Below are positions 1 through 10,920 of a DNA stretch of 64,000 nt, one piece after another. Both the position numbers and the translations under genes were made by a program. This stretch comes from Ganoderma boninense (taxonomy: Eukaryota > Basidiomycota > Agaricomycetes > Polyporales > Polyporaceae), in NCBI GenBank assembly GCA_002900995.3, contig CM035309.1, positions 2,734,389-2,798,388 of the forward strand. Reading direction: 5' to 3'. The notes under the pieces were generated by a model, which did not search any database, was not told the DNA's origin, and was given only the letters and a program-made list of their open reading frames with translations. Numbering within the stretch: position 1 is the first letter of the stretch; every line of letters starts with the position of its first letter.

Positions 1-1
1 A

Positions 2-1865
2 GCAGATCTTCCCATCCTGAAGTCCTTGGTGCGTGCCGGCAAACGATTCTGCCGTTCCCTCACTAATTGATCAGTCTAAACAGGTGTGCTTCGTGCTGTA
101 CGTTTCCACCACTCGATTGGAATATGCATGCTTATGGGATATTATAGAGTGCTGGAGACCCTCTCATCTGCACTCAGCATGCACGTTTGGTGAGGGATCA
201 GTCGCTCAGGATGTCGCCGCCACACTCAACCGGTCTTACTTAGCTACCGTTACCTTGTTACGAACTTCTTCCACCCGCAGGCTCTTAGCGGCGGAGAGTG
301 GTAAGGATGTCTCTTAAAAATGTTTTGGAACTGTCCTGACCACGGCTTGTAGGTCTCTCAATGTGAGTTCGTCATAGGTGCCTCCTGCGCCCTTCTGATC
401 CTACCCGGATTCCAGCTATTCCCGTTGATATCTGTCAGTGCATAGTCTTGTTCGAAGGATACGTCTCTAACTGTGCTATTTGGATTACAGGGCGTCATCA
501 TGGTCACTACTCAAAGGTTGGGCCCTTTGCCCTCGCCGTAGCGCCTGAACTCATCGTTTCGCAGCTTCTTTATTCGTCGCGTCTGGATCTGTGCGTATGG
601 CTGCTCGAGCTTCATTCTTCCCGCTCTGATACTTTGCTATCTAGTGGGTCGCCAGTACAGATACTTCTTGGCAATTGCGGTGCGTCACGAGATTATCTCT
701 CCCGCCCTCAAATCTGACGCGCTCTAGGTGGCATTGTGCTTCGTGGAAATTGGTGAGTACCGCATACGATGCGTCTAGGACAGATGCACTGAACGAAGGT
801 CACTGTCCCGTTCAGGGTTCTTCATTGGTAAGGCCAAGTTGTCGCTGTCGTCAGACTCCCGTTGACTGGACGCTTGTGAGCAGCGGCTACAGTCGAAGCG
901 TCAGTGTCCCCGTCTGTCTCTTGTGACAAGATACTGACGCCTTCAACACAGGTTCGTCATCCCTACATTCAAGGAGTACGAGCGTGCTACTGTAAGCAGA
1001 TAGCTCGATTGTTACGCGTAAATACCGACGTTCATCTGCAATACAGTGGCTCGTCTCTACGGGCTCGACCATGGCCGTGTCCTCTGACATCCTGATCACG
1101 GCCATGCTCATCTCTGCCCTGCGGCGTAGCCGTACCGGCATCAAACGGTGCGTTTCCTTCTACCGCGCGCCCGGAGGAATGCTGACACCGCTTCAGGACG
1201 GACTCCATGCTGGACGTCATGATCATGTACTCCATCAACACCGGTCAGCCTTTGTTTCACCTGTTACGGCCAGCACGCTGACGCGCACGGTTTATAGGGT
1301 TGCTCACAGGGTGCGAGCGCCATCCAACTTGTAGCGCGTCTCAGCCGTTGTTCGTTCTAACTCCGAACTCTTTCCCCCCTCCATATCCAGGATTGCTAAC
1401 TTAGGGTCGCTGCTGTTCGTAAGTATCTCGTTCCGCGGGCAGCAACCCTCGGACTGCAGCTCATCCATTTTCAGGCCTTTATCCAGCCCAGAACTCTCAT
1501 ATGGGCGGGGGTCGGGATTCCCGGCGTGAAGAGTGCGTCTATCTTTCACTTGTCAGGCTGCGCGTTCATTCTGACGCGCAACTTCTCGCTCGCAGTGTAC
1601 GCCAACACGCTCATGGCCGCGTGAGCCTCCCGATCTTCCCCTCGCGCTCCATTCCGCAACTCACGGCTCGCCCGACAGACTGAATTCGCGCCGCTCGCTC
1701 GCGGCGAAGGGTTCCATAAGCGACATCTCGCCGTTTGGCGTCAGCGGGGTACCCGACAGCATGGACAAGGACAAGGACAAGAGCATGCCCCGGTTCAGCC
1801 GGTCAAAAACGCACCGCATTGAGGTACATCTTTCTCTCCCTGTGTACGGCCTGCTCCGGCGCTGA
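2..1865 (+). CDS. DUF6534 family membrane protein, 5'-partial (paralogue 1)
   Basis: Unrecognised biochemical function; the family consists of basidiomycete seven-helix-like membrane proteins. The gene can be read only as many tiny GT-AG exons: 2-28, 84-97, 148-189, 244-300, 353-362, 416-433, 491-516, 565-590, 645-679, 728-752, 816-827, 884-899, 952-991, 1047-1147, then a 47+13 nt pair near 1196-1310, a 28 nt exon near 1391, a 58 nt exon near 1470, a 25 nt exon near 1590 and a last exon from about 1680 to the TGA at 1863-1865. The joined reading gives helix-rich segments such as VLETLSSALSMHVC, YLVTNFFHPQAL, GSTMAVSSDILITAML and the family signature RRSRTGIKR followed by TDSMLDVMIMYSINTG. The tail, after LNSRRSLAAKG, is hydrophilic with a KDKDKDK run. 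The first exons lie before the window. Exon sizes match those of the gene at 18426-20576, which argues strongly that the model is right. Confidence 0.82.
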
Positions 1866-3024
1866 ATTTTCTATGAGTAGGAGTGGCAGGTCAAGTCCGA
1901 GTCGACCGAGCAAACAGACTCGGTCCTTGACATTGGGCCCTTCAGTTCGAAGAGCTACTTCTCTGAGAGCATACCCCTCAGCGACATTGAACGACAAGAC
2001 CCATATAGAGCGTAGGCATACGGGTGAGCCGCGCTCAACGTCGGTTGGCGGCGTCGGTTGAGGTGCTGATCAGAGTCGTTCATTCGTAGGCGCAGATGAG
2101 AGACTGTGGAGACCCAGAAAACAGGCTAGAAGTAGCATTCTATTCGTATGCATTGGCATCGTCGAAGTGTATGAGTATTGAATTGATGGCGCGCCGTGTT
2201 TGGGGCTCTCGAACCTCGCAGTAATCTCCCCGGACTCGATGGAACTTCTGGAAGTGGATGGCGTGACGATATGTCGCACAACCGTTGTGCACGCCTCAGC
2301 GACGTCCTGCACAGGAGCCTCCCCTACTGCATATATTCTCGCAGTTGCGACGCATGAGCACCCCACCAACTCCACGGCATCCTATAGCACAGAGGCGGTG
2401 CGAGAGCCAGATACGACGTCAACGCGTAGGAATGGAGCAGACCTAGGGCGCACGGACCTGAGGTCAGCACACGGCTTGTTCGAACGAAACTGAGCAGACC
2501 GGCACCAGGTACCTGCACGCGCGGTCCTCCCGGACCGCACATTCATGCGTTCATCCTTGGTATAAGGCCAACACTCATAGATGAAGATTCACGCATACAA
2601 CTGCTCCACGCCGCGATGCCCATCCGTGCGAGATCTCGCGTAGAGGTCAGTTTGTGCGTCGTCGATGGCTCACTGGAGGAGCTCGAGCGTGGTTGCCGGT
2701 TGCGAGCTTCGCGCTGCTTCGCGGCGTCGGACGTGCATAACGCCGCATCAGGCCGCGTCACGCCATCGCTCTGCTGGTGCATGCGAACGCTAACGAACAA
2801 TAATGGATGGGCCTAGCGCGTACTTCCAGTAGCTGATGTCGCACGAGAGGCCTTTAGCGAAAGCACTCTTTTCTACCAAGGGCATTGTCCATGTGTTCAT
2901 AAATTACACTAGTATTATTTGCGTTGTTAACGTGTTCCATGAATGTCCCAGGCTTGTACCCAAGGACACGAGGAGAAAGATCGAGACCCACACAGCCGTA
3001 ACAAACGCAGTAGCAAGGGCATCT
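1866..3024. other. intergenic, with a possible decayed hydrolase fragment
   Basis: No intact gene is seen. On the minus strand at about 2600-2790 the bases resemble the C-terminal exon of the serine hydrolase next door (compare 3478-3590): the blocks around gtcgatggc, gagctcgagcg, gcgagcttcgcg and gcggcgtcgg occur in the same order. The reading frame is lost, so it may be a relic of a second beta-lactamase-fold gene. The remainder holds nothing recognisable. Confidence 0.35.
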
Positions 3025-5315
3025 TCAAGCCCTCTTCAACTCGAGCGAAAGCGAAGGTACATGAAGCCGGCGCCCTTCTCCAGATCCCGTGAAGTAGATG
3101 GCGTTTATGGCGGCGCCGTTGCGCACGCCCCAGATGTCCTGCCCGTTCCAGTACGGGTAGCAGCCCATGTGCTTCTTGCCGTTGTACCCCGGCAGACCAG
3201 TGTCAATCCTGCGAAGTCCCCATCCCCATCATGCGAGCGCGCGGGGGAAAATGGAAGACACCGTGCACGCACCTGAACTCGTCACGCCGCATGCTCGAGC
3301 GCAGCGCCAGGCGTCCGTCCGCGCCGAACTTCGCGAGCGCGTTCGTGCCCAGGAGCGTGAACTCCTCGATGTAGAGCGTTCCCTTACTCAGGACGATACG
3401 CGCGGTCGACTTCTTCTCCACATTACTCTCCGTGTCCGTCCATGTCCCTACGTAGAGCTCCGTGGAGAGCTCAGCCAGCGCTTTGTCGATGGCGGGCTGG
3501 AAGATCTCGAACGCGTCGTACGCGAGCTTCGCGGCGTCGGGGTAGCGGCCGCCCATGAGCACGACCACGCCGTAGCCCGTGCCGGGGTGGATCGCCACCG
3601 CGCTGTGGTAGCCCGCCATCGCCCCAACTAGTAAACACAAACACGACTAGATGAGTAGCCGCAAATGAAGATGAAGACGAAGGGGAGCACGACTCGGACG
3701 GAGACGCACGCTTCCAGTAGATCTTGCGCGCGCGGCCGTTCGAGTCCTTCTGCTTGATGATCTCCCAGATGAACCCGATCTCGGTCCAGTCGTCCTCCTC
3801 GAACGCGTGCACGGTCTGCAGCCACTTGTCGCGCGAGTACCGCGAGATCTGGCTCTTTGGGTGGTCGGGGTTCAACAGCGTCTGCGTGACGGTGATGAGG
3901 TCGGAAAGGGACGAGAACTGGCCCCCGGCGGGGTTCATAGCATCGAGGAAGTCCTGATCCTGTAGATAGCACGGCGCGTCAGAGTTCATGCTAGCAGTGC
4001 GAATGGGCGGGAAAATGCACTTACAGCGACCTCGGGCCCCACAGAGGGCACGACGACGAGATGTTTGCTCGCATCCGTGGTAAGGAAGTGGCTCCCGTTG
4101 AGGCCCATGGGCTCAAAGATATCGCGCTGTAGTAGGTCCGCATACGTGATCGCCGGAGAGACGCCTTTGGCCTTGCTGTCCGCCGCCGCGAGCGCGATGC
4201 CCAGCAGTCCCGTCCCAGTATTCGAGTAAGCTGGGTATGAGCCAGGTGGCGACGTGAGATGATGCTTCGCGATCGCGTCGAACAGCGCCTGATGTGAGGG
4301 GAACGGGTGGCCATTGGTCGGCGGGGGGCCGCCTCCGAACAGGCTCTCTTGCCAGCCAGTTACAATCCCGGGCGGCCAATCACGGCCGAGCCCCGAGGTA
4401 TGCGTGGCGAGCTGGTAGAGAGTCATGTGTGTTTTCTCGCGGGGCTCGACTGGTCGTTGAGGGTCGACGCCGTCCAGTCGAAATTGGTAGTCTTCGAAAT
4501 ACTTGTTGATAGGGTCGTCCCTGCGCAGCTTGGTACGTTAGTTGCAGGACAGTTGACGCCACAAGCTGAGCACGCACCATGAGAGAACGCCTCTCTCCTC
4601 CAGGATCAGTCCCTCGAGGGCAGTAAAGAGCTTTGAGACGGACGCGATCCGGTATTGAGAGTGGCTAGTTGTAGGAGGAGAGGTGGCGCTCTCGTTCCCT
4701 CGGGTCACTCCCCAGTTTTTCTCGAAAAGGACGCCACCTGAGGTCACAACAGCAACGGAGAGGCTGTCGATGTCGCCTTTGGAGAACCGCTCAGTGAAAA
4801 ACCTGTCGGCAGTTGTGGCCGCAGCTCCTATGGAGGCGTGTGCTTGTCGTTGGAGGAGTCTCGGCAAAGAGGTTTGGGAGGAATGGCCTGCAGCTGAAGC
4901 GTTCGGACTCGTCCTCCGCGATCGGCGCGCCGAAGCGTACATGAAGGTGACCAGTATAGTATGTACCCAGTGCAAGAGAGGCGGCCGCGATCGCCACGGA
5001 AAGTGGCGAGGTCCACATGAAGTGCAGGTATGTCGGGGGTGGAGATGAAAGAACTTGAAGGACGACAGGGAAGTGTCGGCTCTTGCTGCAGTCCACACCT
5101 TGATGTAAGTCCTCGTGCAGCGTTTTCCATGCTTCTTCAGCGGCGTACGTATACGCACAGCCCGCGCCCCAAGCGAGTTCAAATACCGCTGAAGCACCAC
5201 ATACGCCCACACTATCATAGGTGCACCGCCCGGTCGTAGTTCTTGCGACTGCGCGTCGAAAGACTGCAAGTAGTATCGAAAAGGAGATCCAGAGGGTAAG
5301 CATCATCGATCGCAT
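3025..5315 (-). CDS. beta-lactamase-fold serine hydrolase (class C / LovD-like family)
   Basis: Serine hydrolase or transesterase of the beta-lactamase/D,D-peptidase fold. Minus-strand exons read SLSVAVVTSGGVLFEKNWG, then SQYRIASVSKLFTALEG, which contains the SxxK nucleophile motif (SVSK), then THMTLYQLATHTSGLGRDWP, then PAYSNTGTGLLGIAL, which contains the YxN motif, and later MAGYHSAVAIHPGTGYG in the place of the KTG-like third motif (HPGTG). A C-terminal domain follows (YVGTWTDTESNVEKKS and DIWGVRNGAAINAIYF), ending at the stop at 3025-3027. At least five exons are separated by short introns (for example near 4535, 4010, 3700 and 3240). A hydrophobic N-terminus (ATG at 5313-5315, MRSMMLTLWISFSILLAV) suggests secretion or membrane anchoring, but the splicing of the first 150 codons is not resolved, so the start is uncertain. 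Fungal members hydrolyse esters or transfer acyl groups; the substrate here is unknown. Its neighbour, also on the minus strand, is a P450. Confidence 0.8.
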
Positions 5316-5540
5316 TCGGAAGAACTTGAATCAGCTTACCGTGATCGCGTGGATGAAGGGCAGCCAGGAAGAAGTTGACAGTGCATGCGATGGGCTGAGA
5401 GTCTGACTACGATTCAGAGGTACCGCAGCTGTGACATAGAAAAGAGCACATAGTCTCACCAACCGGCATACAATCAGGTGGTTGAAGGAGGTCGACCAAG
5501 ATCTGCACGGATCCAGCTCTGGACATGGGCGTTGAGCGCG

Positions 5541-5628
5541 AAAATTGCGACTCCCCATTCGGATTCGAACCTTCACCTCCGAAAGAGACGGCAACTTCCG
5601 AATGCCGTCTAGACTCACTTACTCGCCA
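5541..5628 (-). other. tRNA-like / Pol III box-like element
   Basis: The minus strand carries an exact B-box-type T-loop sequence, GGTTCGAATCC, about 60 bases after an imperfect A-box (TTGGCGAGTAAGTG). Between them is a perfect 8-bp hairpin (AGACGGCA/TGCCGTCT) with a 9-base loop, in the place of an anticodon arm, and a short CTC/GAG variable-arm-like stem. The outer ends GCGATAC and GAGTCGC pair over 6 of 7 positions. The T stem is poor and the anticodon arm is too long for a normal tRNA, so this is at best a decayed tRNA or a tRNA-derived element. Confidence 0.25.
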
Positions 5629-5954
5629 AGTATCGCTCATTGCAGTACCTGCTTGCATCTCTTTGTGTTCGTAGCCTCTCCGCAACGGAAATGGACAGAT
5701 CATGATGCGATTGTCACGAGGAGATGAGGGCGAAGCGACATCGTCAAGGACGTGTCGACAAAGACTAGATGCTCCTTCAAGTTAGCCAAAATACAGAGGT
5801 CCTTAGGAATTACAATTGAGCATACACAGAGACGACAACGGAAATGAAAGCGATCTTGTACACTGCACCCTCTAGAGTATAAGTACAATAACATATACAA
5901 CGCCATAATACGCGCAAATAATCGAATGGAAGAACGCACGTCGTCTCGTCGCTC

Positions 5955-8284
5955 TTACGCCACAGCATCCATGAGGGCGTCCAGATCGACACCAGTACGA
6001 CGAGTGACCCTGACGTACAACTCCTTCTCGAGGAACATTGTGCGCATGTTGAGGATCCCAGACCGGAACCCCGCGACGTCGAAGCCCTTCTGGAGCTCGA
6101 AGTCAAACGCGAGGAGCAACCGCGCGAGAGCCAGCCGCATCTGGTGGTACGCGAGTACCTTCCCGATGCACGAGTGCGCGCCTGCCAATGCATGTCAGAT
6201 ACCTCCTTGACCGTAGAGTCATACATGCAGGACGCACCATACGAGAACGACGCGAGCATCGCTCTGTTTGTCTTCGTCTCGGGGCCGAGACCGTCAGGCA
6301 GCCACCTGTCCGGAAGGAATTCCTGCGAATTGCATCCATCAGCACCAAGTCGATCTCGTTCACTGAACATTGTTTACCTGCGGAGAGGGATAGAAGTTGT
6401 CCGGGCTGACTTGCTGAGAATGTGCGGCGAAGCGCGACGACAGTGCCTTCGGGTATGTACCTGCCGTCGACGACCGAGCCCCCGCGTCCAATGATCCGGG
6501 GGTTGAAGTACGGGGACGCGAGCCGCAGCGTCTCGTTGATGACGCCGTCCAGGAACGCGAGCTCCGCCAGCTTGTTCAGCGAGAGGGGTGAGGCCGCGTC
6601 CGGGAACGCCGCGTCGAGCTCCTTCTTGAGGCGGTGGTAGAGCTCCGGGGCGGCCAGGAGGAAGTAGAGCGCGAAGGTCACTGTGATCGACGTGTTGTCT
6701 GAACCTGATTTCCATAATAATTATAGTATGGTGAGCAGGTCGGTCGACTGTGGTGTGAGGCAGGCATTTCTGCTCACCTCCAACGATCGCGACTACCGCG
6801 TCGGCATCGAGGTCGAGCCCGGAGACTCCGCCGTCGATCTGTTTCGCAGTTTTGAGCGTATGAGGGTCGAACTCGGACGGATATCAGAGAGAAGACCTAG
6901 ACTCACAAGGTACGAAGCGAGGTCTCGGTAGCCGGGGAGGTCGACCGCCTCGACGCGCCGATGCATCATTTCGATCGCGTGGTCCCCGTGGCGGCGCATT
7001 CTCGCTGTGAACGGGAGGTGCCACAGGATGTCGAGGAGCCAGGGGGATTGCCCGAGGCTGCGAGACAATCAACAATGAGTCTCTCGTGGTATCGTGGGAT
7101 GAGCGTACGGCAGCACGTACCTGTCCATCAACGCCATGGCCCGTTTGCCCGTTCCGACGATGCCCCGTTTGTCCCCGTTCTTCATGAACTCCTACAGCTT
7201 CGGTCAGCGTAGCATACAAAGGCGGTATCAGAATACGCACGAATTTATTGCAGCCCCCGAAGACCATGTCGCCCTGAGGGAAAGCAGGGTCAGGACAATG
7301 GCATGTACGCAGTCGAGTTTGCGACAAGCCCGCAGTACGCACCGTGAAGTCATGCGCCCAGTGGTACATCGGCTCCGACATCTCCACAAAGCCGTCCTTC
7401 GTTCTTGACTGGCGTTCCTCGAGGGTCTTGAGCAGCTGCACCGTCCGCCGCTCAAGCTGCGGTACGAGCGGCGCGATGCTGCACAGCGCCCGTCAGCCAG
7501 ACGCAGGAGTGAGAGCGTGTACTTGCACTACATACCCGCCTGGCGCGAACATCGGGGACCAGATGCGTCTCCGCGCGCGATGCGCGTCGGGCTTGTCCTG
7601 CTTGAAGAAGAGCCCCGCGGCGTCGTAGTGGCCCGGCAGGCGGTACATCTCGCTCTTCTCCGCGGAGACGTAGATCGGCACGGCGTTGGGCGAGTTGATG
7701 GAGAGCGTGTTCGGCCCTACCCACACTCACCGTCAGCGAGGTCTCTCAGTGACGAGTGCTCTCAATGCATACCGACGCGAAGGAATGGCCCATAGCGGGC
7801 ATGGAGGGCGTCCAGGATGAGGTAGCGCTTCCCCGTGTAGGATACGTACGTCAGCCAGAGACTCGTGGTCCGGGCCAGGAGCGGCCCGGGATACGATGCT
7901 AGCGGATGCCATGGGGATAGTCGGTGTGCGAGGGTGACGAGGATCAGCGTGGCGATATAGACTGCGCCCGCTTCGAGGGAGGTCTTGAATGCAAGGTTTG
8001 CCAGCGCGAGGCACCGAGAGCGAAGTAGAGGGCTGTAAAGCCAATTGCATGGCTGAGGACTATGAAATCACCTCGCAAGGTGTATCTATGAAGGACTATG
8101 GTCCACGTCGCCTGTTCAGAAATGCGTGGTCAGACGATAGTTGGAAGAGAGAGACTTGAAATATAGACACACGAGGGCAAGGCAAGGTGCCGCATATAGG
8201 CATCGTGTGGTATTCGATCACGGAAGTCGAACCCGAAGAGAGCAGGGTGAAGGGGATGGCGTAAGGAGGGGATATCGACTCCAT
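5955..8284 (-). CDS. cytochrome P450 monooxygenase (E-class), P450-1
   Basis: Haem-thiolate monooxygenase, probably ER-anchored. It is read on the minus strand as about twelve exons. Start candidate ATG 8282-8284 (MESISPPYAIPFTLLSS); the N-terminal helices follow (TIVLHRYTLRGDFIVLSHAI). Recognisable blocks are: PNTLSINSPNAVPIYVSAEK; the C-helix W-R region RRRIWSPMFAPGG; GDMVFGGC; LGQSPWLLDILWHLPF; the oxygen-binding helix around GGSDNTSITVTFALYFLL; the K-helix ExxR as NETLRLASPYFNPRI; the PERF-like EFLPDRWLPDGLGPET; and the haem loop FSYG joined across an intron to AHSCIGKVLAYHQM, which supplies the cysteine ligand. The stop is at 5955-5957. Two related genes occur at 32671-34945 and 59143-61406. 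The order of conserved blocks is complete, so the gene is probably functional; exon boundaries near the N-terminus are approximate. Confidence 0.88.
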
Positions 8285-8998
8285 GTCACGATGAGCCGCC
8301 GGAAGCTCCACTAGTGCTTTAAGTTGTGCTCGGGAAGGGCGCTAGAAAAAGACCCCTCGTATCTCCTCGAAGTGCCTTAACGAGGTGTATCCCTTTCAAT
8401 CCCGACAGATGAGAATGCGATAAGTGACTGCGACGCGATGTTCTCTCGGGAGAAGATCAACACCGCACTTGTGTTGCGGACTTCTCGTTGTCCGCAGGGG
8501 GCACGGCCACTTGGCCAAGGCGAGTTTGAACGCATTCCGATCACGTCGTCTGATACCAGAACATATGATTCCATGCCTATATGAACTAAAAGGTGGCCGC
8601 CATCAGGGTCGAAGAAGCCAATCTAGCCACCCTTGTAAGGTTTTCGGGGAACGGAGTCGGCCTCGCACAGCGCGGAAATGACAAAAAGCCCCCGGAAACT
8701 GGACGTGCCGCATTTTCAGGAAGCCCGACATATCAACGCGATCATATGCGACGCCAAGAATCGCCATGCGTCAAGTTCTCCTGGCTGAGGACGGTGCGCG
8801 CTGACGAGTACGACTGGACCTTAAATGGCCCAAACATGCACAGCGACGGGCATCCATCTTCTCTGAGCACCCTGTCTTACTCGTGCTGCGGGTCAGCAGA
8901 GGTAAGCAACCTGCTTCGCTAGTCAGGAAATATTTGATTTCTTACCACCCACGCAGCGATCCTGCGCAACGCACCCCAATCTACTACCCAGCCGGACC
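8285..8998. other. intergenic, divergent promoter region
   Basis: This is the spacer between the P450-1 start (minus) and the methyltransferase start (plus). No coding exons or repeats were recognised. The two genes diverge from here, so it should contain both promoters, but I could not place any factor site. Confidence 0.5.
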
Positions 8999-9772
8999 AT
9001 GAGCCTGTTCCACATCGTCAAAGCCGTGCTCCTCCTGTTTTCAGGACTGGCCTTCATCACGGTCATCGCCCCACCGCGACAAGCACCCGAGGGCAAACGA
9101 CCCGTGTACAAAGGCCAGGCCTTCGAGCTCGTCGTCCGCCACTTGGCACGCCTCGCATGCGTGAGTTTCCCCGTACCGTCTTCCGCCCCAGCACATGGCT
9201 GACGAAGAGCTCGCCCTTAGTTCGGCGTCGGCCTCGTCGTGCTCTCACATAGCCTCCTCCTCCTCTCGCGCAGCCCAGGGCTCGGAAGGGGGCCCCTCGA
9301 CACATGGCTGTGCCCCCGTCCGACCGCGCCGCTCGACACGCTCGCGGGTTTCCCGCCCCGGTTCTTGGCAGGGATCGCCGTGGCCACGCTCGGATGCCTT
9401 CTCCGCGCGGCCGCGTACTGGGCGATGGGCTCGCTGTTCACGTTCGAGGTCGTGATCAAGGACGACCACACGCTCGTCACGACAGGCCCGTACAGCTACG
9501 TCCGGCACCCGTCGTACACGGGCGCGGTGCTCATCCTCCTCGGGACGCATCTCATCCACTTCGGGGCCACGGGGTACATGACCCACTGCAAGCACGGGAA
9601 CCCGCTTGTCCTGGCACTGGACTACATGTGGCGGACGGGGACGGTGTTCGCGGTGTTCTCGCTCGGGCGCCGGTGCAGTGTGGAAGATGGGCTGCTCCGC
9701 GAGCGGTTCGGGAAGATCTGGGAGGAATATCGAGTTGACGTACCGTACCGTTTGTTGCCGTACATCTACTGA
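8999..9772 (+). CDS. isoprenylcysteine carboxyl methyltransferase-like membrane protein
   Basis: Small integral-membrane methyltransferase of the ICMT/PEMT superfamily. Exon 1 is 8999-9160 and exon 2 is 9221-9772, joined across a 60-bp GT-AG intron in phase 0, giving 237 residues, normal for the family. The N-terminus is a hydrophobic helix (SLFHIVKAVLLLFSGLAFIT). The diagnostic core is GPYSYVRHPSYTGAVLILLG, the conserved RHPxY motif that binds the S-adenosylmethionine cofactor, followed by the C-terminal ERFGKIWEEYRVDVPYRLLP, the usual E-x-x-Y/L-pattern tail. It could be a Ste14-type enzyme acting on prenylated proteins, but fungal genomes have many divergent members of unknown substrate, and its place between a P450 and an MFS exporter leaves a small-molecule methylation role open. 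Confidence 0.88.
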
Positions 9773-10920
9773 TCGACAGCCTGTCACGCATGTGAATGTA
9801 AATTATAAATTGAGGATCGTCGATACTAGACACGAATTGGTCAGAAATCGTCCGTCATTAAGGTCCACATAAATCACTGACCAGTGGCTGCTGGGAAAGA
9901 TACTCCGTTGACGCCCTACGACTGCAGAACAACAGGAGCATCACGAAGTAGAACCACCAATCCAGCGTGCGTCAGGCACAACATCAACGGAGAAGCAAGG
10001 TCGCTGTATTACACAGCCCAGGACCAAGTGGCGGCGAAGAGACGGAAGTAAAGGACGCAGTAGTTGGGCGATGTTCCTGCCGGCGAGGACCCCAGACAGC
10101 CCGCTCTCGGAATTCGCCGATCGCAAATTTGCCGAACTTGGAAGGATCATACTCACCGCCGGTGCGGCGGTGCATTCCTTTGTCTTCATCGTGTTCCGAA
10201 CGGAACAAACATAAGGTTCCAGCTGAATTCTCTCGGGATGTCGGCATATCATTGTTCTGGCTCGGGGAATCGTGTCCACCTGACCTCTTCCGTCCAACTG
10301 CGACCAAGGCGCGATTCCAGGGCAACCCCACGGCCGGGGACTTGTCATCAGTCCGCGTACTTCGACTGCGGACTTCTTGAGGTGAGAACGTCGGCGCTGC
10401 TGTGCTCTCATTGAAATTGCACGATGTCCTAGGATGCATCGAAGCCAGGGAATTGTGATAAGGTGCCGAGTATCCTTCATCATGAGGAGCTAGAGGGTCC
10501 AGGCGGAATGTGGTATGAACTTCCACATACAACGGTCCGACGCGACATATCCACCTCGCCATCCTCCCTCGACGCCGTGTGTGACCATGCTACACAATCC
10601 CGCTTTCCCACGATGCGGAACCCCACAGGTATTCTACTTGATTCATTTTACCAACTTCCTTGCATGGCCGTTCTTTCAGGAACAAGCACGCCAGAGACGC
10701 GAGAAGATAGACAATAGTGGTGAGCTCCGTGCAATCAGACGCGCGTGTAGGTTCGTGTCCGTGCCGGAGGATATCCCAGTCCAAACCAGATCCGAACCAA
10801 CCAAGACGTTTACCAGAAAACCATGAATCTTCACATTCGAGTGTGCCTGAACGGGCCCCTCGGGGAGACACACGCCCCCTTTCAAACTACCGACGGCACA
10901 GACACCTCCGTCGAGTCGCC
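9773..10920. other. intergenic; long open frame without recognisable product
   Basis: A continuous minus-strand frame of about 190 codons spans 9984-10562, but its composition is not protein-like, it shows no family motif, and overlapping open frames exist in two other registers. I treat it as chance or as a decayed gene. Nothing else is recognisable between the methyltransferase stop and the transporter stop. Confidence 0.4.

Noticed and set aside
9984..10562. Minus-strand open frame of about 190 codons
   Set aside because: No motif, unusual composition and competing open frames in other registers; likely chance.
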